A DNA stretch of 64,000 nucleotides from the NCBI GenBank assembly GCA_003117195.1, contig BDSI01000069.1, positions 496,001 to 560,000 of the forward strand. The letters are read 5' to 3'. The position numbers and the translations under genes are program-made. The notes under the pieces are model-generated. The model did not search any database and had not been told where the DNA came from. It worked only from the letters and a program-made list of their open reading frames with translations. Positions 28,141 through 39,282 of this stretch are shown piece by piece; position 1 is the first letter of the stretch; each line of letters opens with the position of its first letter. This DNA is from Eudorina sp. 2006-703-Eu-15. Its lineage: Eukaryota; Chlorophyta; Chlorophyceae; Chlamydomonadales; Volvocaceae.

Positions 28141-31100
28141 ATGCGAAAACCCTCACCTTCCACCCACGGGTCGCAGGTGAACGCCCCTCAAACACGGAAC
28201 CATCCACAGGTGCGTTTCTCGAAAGCACTTGACAGTTGGATGCGTTGGTCGGGTCACCAAGGCTGCACCTACCTAGGTAATCCTGTCGGCCACCGCAAAA
28301 CCGTCCACGGCAATGGGTTGATCTTGCTCTGTTTGCATTTGTGGACCGGGATTCGCCTGCGTACCAACGCGTTGCACGTAAGATGGGAATACTCGTCCTT
28401 GCTACAGGTATGCCTCGTCCCCAGATTACGACAAGTCCCACCGACCAGCAGGAGGCTTCTACACCCGGGAAGGAAGCGCAGCCTTTGCTCTTCTTTTACA
28501 ATTTGCGCGACGGGGGCTTGTCCAAGACGCGTGCTGACAAGCATGTGAGAACAGACGTGGTTTATTGCAACGAAGGCGCTAGACACGGATTCCGATTGTT
28601 GCACGGCGCCGCCGTCATCAGGCACTTGCTTCGCGTGTGGTGCTTCACTGCACTTGGGTGTCACAGTGTTAGCAAGTAAAGGTTGTTGCTGCGCGGTCGA
28701 GGTATGTTGGGGTTCCGGACTTTTTCGAGATCCCGGGCGAGCACCTTGCTGTACCGTGTTGCTTGGTCGATTGCCGCGATTGGATGCTCTCGGAATGCCT
28801 CGCTCAAAGCACATGTGACTTTTGCTGCCTTCCAATATCCAGGGACACACCCCTGCCAACCTCGAGCTGTCCGGGTCTGCTGACGCGCGCCATGAGCCGT
28901 ACTGTGTCCTCCCCGAGGCACTTGGTGAGTGCCCCCTTGCTGCTCCTTGCTGCCGCTCGCGCTCGTGCTGCTTCATACCCTGGCCGTCGGACATTTCAAC
29001 AAAGTCGAAGCTGCACCTCAAGCGGTTGCTTTCCTTTGCAGTTGTATGCACATGCAATTGGGACGGATATGCCCATGCCGCACGTCTGCAGGAAAATGCA
29101 GACTCGTGCTGGACGAGGCAGGGTGCCTGACCAAGGTCGGCCCATCGGGCGGTGCCGAGTCCCTCGGCCCGGGCTCGATTATGCTCATAGCAATGCCGGG
29201 CATGGACTTCCTGAAGAAGATCAAAGCGCGGCGGCAACATCGGCGCATAACGCGTGGGAAGGCAAGGCAGCTGCCACAAAGACGACCACGGCCAGTTACT
29301 GAGGAGGAGGAGGAGGATGTCATCGTCATATCCAGCGACTCCAATGACGGGGAGGATGAGGGCCGCCATGCACAGGTCATGGCGGGCGGCGCCGGCGAGG
29401 CAGGGCCGGGGAGGGCACCCCAGGCATGCAGCGATGAAGGCCCGGCCGCAGGCGGCTCGCTACCTCCGCTGCAGCAGCACCGCGGGGCGCGGTTGAATGA
29501 CGCCGACGTGGAGATGGCGGATTGCGACGTGGCGGAAAATGAGAAGGACAGTGACGAGGACGCGGATGAGGCGGAGACGGAGGAGGATGACGAGGGCGTG
29601 GACGAAGCCGAGGAGAGGGACAAGGATCGCGACTGGCGGCCGACGGAGGGAGAAGAGACGAATAGCGAAGGGGCTGTGCCGGCGGAAGGCAAGTTGCCGG
29701 GAGCGCATCGCGGCTGCGTGACTCGTGACTCGCGCATCCTCGCGACTGAATGTGTCAGCGGGCATGTGGTTACGCAGCCAAGCGCTGTCCGCATGCATTG
29801 AATGCTCCTCGCCCAGGCGTACAACCCGCATGGACAGTCTTCAACAGCGCCAGCTGCGATGCTTGGCAGCAGTCCTTCTCCACCGAGCAGGTGGTCTTCG
29901 CGATCGGGTCAGTGCGCGGTGTGCGACGGGCCGAGACCAACGAGGAGTCCACCATTGCGGCTGGCGCAAAGGAGGCCGGTGAGAGCTGGGACCTGGGAGG
30001 TCCGAGGGGCGCAGCGGCGGGCGGGCGTAGCGCTGGCGGCTGTGACGCATCCCTGCCCGTCGCTCTTACTGGCGGCATCCGGAATGCAACGTAGGGCAGA
30101 GTCTGGAGTGGACCGCGTTTCGGGACTGTCTCTCACATCGTCCACACTGCTGTGCCGGGGCCCCCTCCAGCTTCAATAGGTCTGCCAATTCCCTACGGGC
30201 CTCCCCCCGACCACATACGGTGCACATCGCAGGGTCTGAGAAGGGCCGCGCGGCCTTCGCTGTCATGTTCGAGGACGTGGTGCCGGTGGCGCTGCCGCGC
30301 GTCCAGCTGGCTCGTGATCTGTGCTGCCTGAAGAAGGACGGCTCGCACACGCAGCACCATATCGGCTGGCGGCTCGAGGTGCGTTGAGGCGAGACCTGGT
30401 AGCGAGGACCCGTGAGCGTACACAAGTTGACAGCGCTGCGGTCACTGTGACAAGCCTCTGTCTCTGCACTGCATTGGAGTCACCACAGGCTGCAGCTGCG
30501 CCGTAAAGCATGTTAGAAACACAACACCGCTTAGGGCGGGCGTCCGGTGTGCTGCACTTGAATGTGCTTGGGTGTCTGTGTACTGCCCGACGCCGTTTGA
30601 TGCAGCATAGGTGTGTCCACAACGGCTAAAGGGCCGGTGGACAGGGTCTAGGTTTTTATGTCAGGATGTCAGGGTTCACTTACACTGCAACGCCGAGCGG
30701 GTCTTGGGTCGGGGGCCCCGTGCTCCTCGCGGCCGGTCACCGGGTACGCGGCCCATCGGCGCCTTCCCGCCTTGCGCACATCACGCTCCTGCCATGTGGG
30801 CAGACTTCGGAGGGTTCGTTTGCCGCATGCAGGTGCCCAGCAGCCGCAGCCTGTTGGACGCCTACCTGTACTACCACAGCACCGCCCAGGCGCTGCTTGA
30901 GAAGGCCAGGGCGAGACGGCTGGCAGGAGGCCCGGGATGCTCAGCCGGCGCCTTGTGGGAGCAGGCGCAGGAGGCGGAGCCCTTCCCGCCGTTCCCAGGC
31001 GGCGGCTACGAGCAGTTCCTCCGCGACCACCCACGCGGCATGGCGGATTGGTGTTCCCTTCACCCCCGGCCTCCGCGAGCGCAGAAGGCCAAGGGCACGA

Positions 31101-34100
31101 AGCGCAGAAACGGGGAAAAGCGCGGCACGGGTGCAGCCGCGGGTGCTGCAGCTGGGGGCGCCAAGAGGGAGGCGGACCCGGGCGGACCTTCCAAGCCGCG
31201 GAAGCGCCCACGTGCGCGCGGCGACGCGGAGGCGGACGTGAGCTCCGATGGCAACGCGGGTCAAGGTGGCGGGGCAACGGAGGATGCGGCCCGCGCTTCC
31301 GGTGCTGGTGCTGCGAAGAGGGTTACGGCTGAAGGCGGCCCGAGCATCCCGCTGCTTCCTCCCCACCTGAGGCAACGCCAGCAGGGTGCCAGCCGCAGGG
31401 ATCCGGCCTCTGGCGCCGGAGGTCAGGCAGGCGTGGCCGCGGAGCCAAGGGGTGACAGAGCGGGTGGTGGCGATGGTGACGGCGGGACAGGTGCTGCGGC
31501 GGCGCGAGGGCCAGGGGCGGCGGCGCAAGCGTTCGACGCTGCGGTGTGCAGGTGCGCCGATGGCTGGACCAGGGTTGGCGCGTGCCTGGGCGCCGTGGTG
31601 TACCCTGCATGCACCATTTAGGGTAATGGGCGCGCAGTCCAGGGGAAGGATGCGAGACGGACTGCTGCGCAGCTCCACGTTTCCACAGTCGAGGAGCAGG
31701 TTACTGGTGCAGTGGTGCTGCATGTGTGCTTCCTAGAAGGTACTGCCTTTGGTTCGGGGCACCTTGAGCCGCGAGGGGCTGCTGCTTTGCTGCTGTCTCG
31801 CTGGTAAACGGAACGGTACCTACACCTGGTGTGAGGCGCCACAGCGTCCGGTGCCTTGTTTGAACCCCGGAGCGGCGTCACTGATCATGTGGTGGGTCGG
31901 CCCCTCGGGGTCTCCCCTTGCTCTTCGCAGATTCATGCCGAGCAGCGTCCAGGACCTCGGCCCCATGTCCCAGGCATTCGCCGAGTCTATGGCGGAGACA
32001 GCAAAGCGGCTGGGACTGGACAACAAGGTGTGTTCGGCAACTGTCTGGGCGCCGCCGGTCTGCATGTGCGGCGACCGATGTGCTTGATTCACTCACGGTA
32101 ACAAGCGTCGCTGTGGTGCCATGTGCCGATGTGACACCATGTCCGGGCGTCCCGCTGGCGACGCACGTTGTGCACAATGAAACCGGCGGTCTCACTGTGT
32201 GGTCTCCAAAGTGCACGCTTCCGCCCTCGGTTCCGATTTCCGAGGCGATGCACTTCCATTGCCGTTGCCGTTGCGTGCGCCACATCATTCGGTTGCGCCA
32301 TGTCAATCGATCGCGCCACATGATTTGGTTGCGCCATGTTGTCGCACCCGCTTGCGCGCTCGGCCCGTCAGCCACCCGGCCTGTATAAGATCGTCCACGG
32401 CACCAAGATGCGCGCGGAGCCGCTGAGCGTCAGCTCCGACCCGAGGGATGTGGAAATCAACCAGGTGCGCCCCGTCGGTGGTTGCAACGCTCTAGTCGGC
32501 TGCTTCCCCTACACACCGCCGCCATTGTGCTCGCTTGGTTGTTCGTCGTGGCTACGACGAGGCGTGCGTGGGTCTGTTTCTCCCCCGGGCTGCTCCCAGC
32601 CAGGGCGGCGGGCCCGAGGTGACAGCCAAAGCCTCCTCACCCCACACTGCCCTCCTGTAGTGCCACTGCGAATCACCCCCTGTCAGCAAATCAGTGCCAT
32701 TAGCGGGTCAGTGTCACCTTGTGCCAAGTACTCGCTCCACGGGACGTCGGTACTCACCACCGCCGGCATCGCACCGGCCAGACCGCCCGCAGCTCTGTCG
32801 GACCTCGACCCTTGCACGCATGCATGCATGCGCTCTTGTCACGCACCGTCGCGGCCGGCCGGCATCCCGGCAACCCTTGAACCCACAGGCCGTGACAGGA
32901 TGGCTGAGCAATCGGCCGGTCCCCAAGCACGGCGTCCTGGAAACCATCTCCGACGCGTGCCACCCTTGCTTCAACAATACTTGGATGCGGGGCAAGCAGC
33001 AGGTTCCTCAGGCTCGGCTGGTGGCCAAAGGTGCGCCAGAGCTCATGCACGGAGGGACATTTCCGCCGCGCCGTGCCCGCCTGCCTGCCTGCCTGCCTGC
33101 CTGTCTGATTGCCTTCCCGCGGGATGACCTTTTCATCCGGGTCTGTTGGCTTGCAGCTTCTGCATGAGTCTACCTGGGTAGAGATTGTGAGGTCATTGCA
33201 AGTGGGCTCGTAAGCATCACAGCCGGCAGGCGGATTGCCCATGCCTGCATACTGTAGTCATGTTGGCGCTGCAGGGCCCACCCAAGACCCAACCCGAACA
33301 TGTCGCATCATACACGTCCACATCTCGGCCTTAGCTTGCGACTCCTGCGTCGCACGGCAGGAACAGGAGTTCCAGACACGCGTTCGCCGTCGTCCTGTAC
33401 TGCGCTCTGCGCGGCTGTCCCCACTCTTTTGATCCGAGTGTAATGCCACTTACCGCACCGCACTATGCGCACTCCAGGTGCGATCCCTAGCTTGACAGGT
33501 ACCCAGTCTTCCCGACAGGACGCTTAACTCGCAGCACAATTCGCGCTGCTGTCTGCCGCTGTTCTTCCGGCTACGCCCAGGCGCTCGGGGCCGGCCCTTC
33601 CTGGGGCTGTACACGGGTCGCCTGCTGCTGGCCTCGGAGGATGCCGCAAGGACGTCCGCTGACGTGACCGGCGAGGTGGGCCTGCAGGCCACCGTCACCG
33701 TCGGCCTCCTGAGCGGGGCGGCGACCAGGGACCTGGTGCTAGTGGGGGACCGCCAACGCAGCGCCCTCACCTGCATCAACTCGGCGAACTACTGGTGCGC
33801 CCTGTAGCAGTGGCTGGGGGTAGCTCGGGCGGATTGCGCGACTGAACTGGCAACAGAGCCGCCTGCCGCCTGCCGCATTGTCGTCGTGCATCGTGGATGG
33901 CCGGCGGTGGATGGTTCCTACGGAACGTGCTCGTACTTGATTAGCGCACTTGGGTGCTTTGCCTCGCAACTGGGTGCATTGGTACACTCCGCTGTGGTGC
34001 GGCGGTTTCCTCCCTCCCCGGGTTGTGTTGAGCGGGTGGGGTCGTCGTGGACATGCCCAGCCGCATCCCCTCGGTGCATTCACGAGGCCGTGGCGGCGTG

Positions 34101-36638
34101 GGTGTGGGCGGCGGCCTGATGAAAGGGGGTGCTGGATGGGACGAATCATGCTGCGGCGGACTCCGCGGGTCAGCGGTGACAGCCGAAGCCTCCTCACCCC
34201 ACACCGCAAAAGAGGCGTTGCAGTGGGCACTGATGAGTACGCTGCTGTGCAGCAATGGAACCACGTCCACGCTGGGCCGCAGCATCTGCTGAGCTCTCGA
34301 GATGAGCACCCCGCTCGCCTGTGAGTGAGTCGATCCTGTCAACGCGCCGGGGCGACCTGTGCAGGGGCAAGTGCGCTAATGTTTCGGGCCGAGCCAACAG
34401 TCCCTGCACCTGCGACGTGTACAAGAAGGCGATGCGGGAGCACAACGCCGAATTTATCCACTGCGTCCTCAAGCTGAAGAACCCCGTGGACCTGGACGCA
34501 TGGGTGCCGCAGCAGGGCCCGCAGCAGCTGGGGGATACTCCCACAGCCTCTGGCGGCGGCGGCGCGGCCGCAGCCTCGACCGCCGGCGCTGGCACGGCCG
34601 TCCGGGCGGCGGCCCCGTTCAGCACTGCAGGGCGCGCCCTTGTACGCACACAGTACATCCCGCTCTTGCCGGTGGTGGCGACTCGGGACGATGTGCCGGA
34701 CGGGGAGGAGTGGCTGCTGCCGTCCGGCTACGGCGCCGACGACTATTACCGTATTGTGGAGGACAACCACAACCACGTGAGTGGGTGCGGAAGACCACAC
34801 GACATACGGTACCGAAGGAGGGAAGCCTGCAAAAGTCACTGAGTGAGGTCGACTATGGGCGCGAACAGTTGTCGCTCCTGCTTTACATGGAAGTGCTGTG
34901 ACGGTGCCGTCCAGTATCCTGGGCGTCAGGGCCCTGGGCTGGGCGCGGTGTTGGGACGCCCGTAGGGGTCGGGTCGCCGGTGAGACGAGACCGCATGATG
35001 CAGGATGGCGGGGGACGCGCCGTCGCGGCGGCATTGTCCCAAGGTCGTCAATCACGCATCGGTGCCCTCCCAACTACCGTATCACGGCCGTCCCCATACC
35101 ATTCCGATACCCCGTCCTCCCCCTTCCTTGTTACCTCTTGTGCGTATGTGCAGTACTTTTACGTCCAGGAGCTGAAAGACAGCAACCGCGAGCTACAGAA
35201 CCAGCTGAGATCGGTGAGGTTGCGGCACCGCGTCCTGCTCAGGAACACCGCGCACCAGGAGCGGCAGCTGCAGCGGCAGCTGCAGGAGGAGCACGCTGAG
35301 GCGGATCGCACAAAGCAGGAAGTTTCGGAGCTGCAGCGGCAGTTGCAGGAGGAGCAGGCGGAGCGGGATCGCCTCCGGGAGGAGAATCAAGACCTGCAGC
35401 GCGGCATGCAGGACCTGGCGGCCGAGCAGGACCGCCTGAGAGCTGAGAACATCCGCCTGCGGCAGCACCTCGCCGCCATTCGGAAGGGGCGCGCTCCCGG
35501 AGATGGAGCCGAAGCAGCTCCCGTCGACGGGCTGCTTCGGGAGGGAACGTCGGTCGGACCGCACGAGGTCGCGGGCGCCGCGGGACACGCCGCGGCGCAG
35601 GCGGTCAGCCCATTCGGTGCACCGTCCGGTGAGGCCCTAGGGCCGCCATCAGTGCAGGCCTGCCCCGAAAGCCCGCAGCAAGACGCGCGACCGCGACAGC
35701 AATTGCCGACCCCAATCACGCCGCAGCAGCCGCGCACACCGGTGCAGAACGCAAGCGGCAGCCTCTCCGCAGCGGATCGGCCTCACGCGGCGCAGGCGGC
35801 AGTGACGGTCGGAGCCGGCAACGGTGACGGCGGCAACGGCGGTGGCGGTTCCGAGGCAGGTGGCTCGGGTCCGGCCGCAACACTAACAGATGGGCCGCCC
35901 GGCGGTCTTGTGTTGCCCATGCCGACGACGCCGCCCGAAGGAATCTCACTCCCAACAGTCGAGGTGGAGGTGGAGGTGGAGGCGGAGGCGGAGGCGGATG
36001 CTGCAGCCGTCGCTGCCCCTGTCCCCGCCAGCAGCACGGAGAGCCCTGCCACCGCGCGGAAAGCTCTGCGGCAGCTGCTGACGACGCAGGATCCGACGCT
36101 CTTGCTCCTCTTGGGACCCACCATCGACGCCGTTCGACAGGAGATCGACTGCAAGGAAGCGGAGATCGCGGTCGTGAAGGCCGATGCGGCCCGGCAGGAG
36201 CGAGCGCTGCAGGAGCTCCTGGAGGCGCTCCGGGCCGCGGCCGCGGAGGCGGAGGCGCGTCTGCAGCAGCATGTTTCGGAGCTGCAGGCGGCGCTGCGGA
36301 CCGAGGGCGAGCTCCGCAACGCTGAGGTGGCTGGCCGGGCAGCTGATGCGCAGCAGCATAAAGCCCAGCTGGAGGAGGCGGCCCGCGCGCACGCGACCCA
36401 GCTGGCGCAACAGCTGGCGGAGCTGAGGGCGGCGCACGAGGAGGAGATGCGGCTGCAGGCGGCGCAGCTGGCGCAGGTGAGGGCGGCGCACCGGTCCGAG
36501 ATCGCGAGCAGGGAGGAACGCATTCGTCTGCTGCGGGACTTCGTCGAGAAAGTCGTGCCAGTCATGGCTGAGCAGGTGGCCACGGGGCAACAGGTGCTGG
36601 CGGCTGATGATGCAGCGCTCCCGTGTAAGGGACGATGA
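28141..36638 (+). CDS. SET-like, coiled-coil, probably nuclear protein
   Basis: Fourteen exons: 28141-28209 (tentative), 28452-28544, 28673-28750, 28843-28924, 29092-29688, 29817-29978, 30233-30378, 30833-31551, 31931-32027, 32372-32464, 32889-33030, 33581-33794, 34365-34776, 35154-36638; about 1,462 residues, phases exact. Near 183 an acidic run leads into DVIVISSDSND, a SUMO-interacting-type motif; a long Asp/Glu region and basic patches (KPRKRPRARG) follow. Residues ~745-960 resemble a SET domain: GRPFLGLYTGRLL, then VLVGDRQRSALTCINSANYW, NAEFIHCVLKL, and VVATRDDVPDGEEWLLPSGYG. The Asn-His pair of active SET enzymes is not obvious (INSANYW), so catalysis is doubtful. From 969 on, Gln/Glu/Leu-rich coiled coils flank a Gly/Pro/Ala-rich linker. 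One intron is GC-AG (29689-29816). A chromatin role is inference. The ATG at 28141 is the weakest point. Confidence 0.75.
29689..29816 (+). other. GC-AG intron (SET-like gene)
   Basis: Exon end GCGGAAG followed by GCAAGT, a perfect GC-donor consensus; acceptor GCCCAG. Phase 1 on both sides. The next intron then joins in the same phase. Confidence 0.75.
32601..32655 (+). repeat. Dispersed repeat family A copy
   Basis: GAGGTGACAGCCAAAGCCTC followed by CTCACCCCACACTGC; it corresponds to the 3' half of the copy at 34151-34210. Inside an intron of the SET-like gene. Confidence 0.75.
33090..33113. repeat. Tetranucleotide CCTG repeat
   Basis: Five to six CCTG units in an intron of the SET-like gene. 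Confidence 0.9.
34151..34210 (+). repeat. Dispersed repeat family A copy
   Basis: GCGGCGGACTCCGCGGGTCA, then CGGTGACAGCCGAAGCCTCC, then TCACCCCACACCGCAAA. Inside an intron of the SET-like gene. Confidence 0.85.
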
Positions 36639-39282
36639 GATGGGGTAGGTTTCATGCAGGAGGCTGCTTATGCGGGTAGGTGTGGGTTTGCGGCAGCAGA
36701 AGGATTTGCGCTCGATGTGCTCGCATCGTCCGATGCAGTATGGAATGCGAGCGTTGTCGACTTGGGGGAGGAAATGGTACGAAAGCAGCGTCAAGTTTCC
36801 CTGCGCTTTGAATTCCCGTAGGGCTTCGAAGGCGGTGCTGCCGAGTTGCATTTCGGCGGGCTGCTGCGAGGCACCCTGAAATACTGTTGGACTGCTGTCA
36901 GGTTGTTGTCGATATCTACACCCAGCAAGTTGGTGCATTGGGACGGCATGTGGATCTGCCGCGAGGCAAGTGCGCTGCTGCAGAGCGGGGCAGCGCAGGC
37001 TGAGTTTATATCCCGTGGACCGGCCAGGGGCCCAAGCGGGAAGGACGGCACGCCCGGATCCACAGCTGATGAGGCAGGGCAGCTGCCCATCCGCCCCAAG
37101 AGCCACGTGCCGTGCTACGCCTGCTGCGCGTGTGATGGGTTGCTGTGATTCGAGGTCACGCTGTGTTTGTTGGCCAGGCCCCGCGCCTCGGCCCGGCCTC
37201 GACTAACGGCCATCTGCAGGTGCCGTGCGGGGGCACGTCGCGTGTGCTTTATCCGGTGTTCGTTTGGATGTCTGGATGCGTTTGGATGTCTGGATGAACA
37301 CACACGGCAGGGAGTCAGTCCGGTTTTGTACCTCGGGAGGGTTCCTCTTTGGGTCTACTGTTGGTGACCCGGCCAGAAGTTTGCAGGTTTGAAGTTGACG
37401 TTTGGAGCAGCTTTCAGTCTTTGCCATGAGCCATGAGTCGACGCAAGCAGCTTAGGCGCCCCAGCATGTATGCATGTGTCCGTCGGCGTGAGAGAAGTTG
37501 AGCCATTTCATTGTTGGTGCGGTGCCTGCTGAGCGTTGCTGCCGCGTGGGTCCCGTGCGGCCACGTCTGCGGTCCGGGTCTTGCTAGTTGTTGGGCGTTC
37601 CAACAGCTGTCCCCGCGTACCGAGCCCACAGCCACGTTTCCGTTGTCCACGGTTGCCTGTGTCGAACCCGTGGAAGGGTCGTTCTCACAGCGTGGCCCCG
37701 CGCGCCGCTAAGCGCAGCCAGCAGCGGTGCATCGTACTGTTGCAGCGGCAGACATGTCGTCGTGTCGAATATTCGTATACGGCTGTAGATGCAATTGTCA
37801 GCTGAAGGATCGAAAAATTGCGGAGCTCGTTGTTCTGAACTGCCGTGGCCATGTGATGGCTGTAATGACGGCGGTGTACATCATACGCGTACGTACAAGG
37901 GTTTCCCCGTCAGCATCAAATGCGGGAGGGCATGGCCGCAGGTTTGGCACGTCTGGCACGGCTTTTAGAGCTGTGGTTGTTGTAACGACGGCGAGTTAAC
38001 GAACGAAACGACACGATTTACGACATGTCCAAACGCTGCGCGGTTGTGGCATATGACCTAGTAATGCGTAGGTGACAAGCAGTGTCCGTCTGGCACTGGG
38101 ACCCTGGGCACGTACGGGTAGCATTGGATGAATGAACGTTACAGCGGACCCCAAAGGGATCAACGGTGTATATCATGGTTTATTTAGGATGTTACGGCGG
38201 ACCCCGCGGGTCATCGGTGACAGCCACGGCGTCAGCCGAAGCTTCCTCACCATACACTGCAGGGTAGCATTGTACAGATCTGGGGTTGCGCGAACCCCAA
38301 GCATGTGACATCTGCATCGACACACATGCACGAAGGGTGCGCGACGCTGTACGTCTTGGTCGGAAGCGCCACAACTCAACTGATTGACATGTTGTTAGCT
38401 GCGCAAGTGACGACCACTTTTTGTCTCTCTCAAACCCCAGTCCATCCGGGATCGGGCCAGCCTGTCCCCCGGGGGAGGAGAGGCAGCGTAGCTGACCTGC
38501 CCCGGCATCCGCAAGCGGCCACAGAAGGAGAGGCGCCACGCCGTCCGCTTGCTCGTGAACAACTCTCTCTATTGGACTCAAAACGCATCCTGTATTGTGG
38601 CTGAACACCCTGTCTGCCTGCCCTGCGCACTGACGAAGCGACTAGGTAGCTACTTCGGACCCAAAAAGTCCCCCTGGGTCAGAGGGACCCTGCCACTGCA
38701 CGCATAATGTCGTAACCACGTCAACCGCCAGTCCTACCGCAACACATATAAGTTTGGGTGCAGTATGGAATGAACCCGGAAGCTCCATCCATTTTGTGTA
38801 GCATTCTGCCCTGCCCAATTTATTACCGGGAACCGGCAACCGGCAACTCGGGCGCAAAACGACACCAGACCAGAGCATTCAGCCGTCGGGTGCACCCAAC
38901 CCGCTTTCACCCACGCATATGCCCGCTGTCACCCGACCCACACACCGCACCCCAGCGCAGTGGGGCTGCGACTGCGCAACGCAGCGGACTCAACGACATG
39001 GGTGCGTGCCGTACCATCCCCCGCCCAGCCCCTCCCTGGATCCCCGTGGGCGGTACAGACTTCTCGACCCGGCGATCCGATGCGCTGCAACAGCGCACAA
39101 CTAATCTTTCAGTGGCCTCGCCGCGACAGGGCCTCCTGGAGCAGCTCCGCCGCCCAAGAATCCCTCACTCCCACTTGCTCAACGACCGCATTAGGCCGCA
39201 GCCTGAGACACACCACCGTACATTACGGTACACAGCGCGGTGGCCCTCAGGCGCCCTCCCACCACCATCCCTGCACACACCT
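36639..39282. other. Convergent interval, SET-like / tandem NTF2-like genes
   Basis: 2.6 kb with no supported gene. It includes 3' UTR of both flanking genes and a composite family A repeat at 38126-38261. TGTAA occurs at 37861 and 37981, far from the SET-like stop codon. Confidence 0.5.
38126..38261 (+). repeat. Dispersed repeat family A, composite copy
   Basis: 38126-38176 repeats the 9079 element. 38196-38261 holds the GCGGACCCCGCGGGTCATCG core plus GACAGCC and the CCTCAC...CACTGCA tail. The two halves are adjacent here. Confidence 0.85.

Noticed and set aside
28269..29369. 366-codon minus-strand frame
   Set aside because: It lies opposite spliced exons of the SET-like gene that join in phase; its sequence shows no domain.
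35783..37106. Long minus-strand frames (290 and 386 codons)
   Set aside because: Mirror of the GC-rich coiled-coil exon on the plus strand, a codon-bias shadow.
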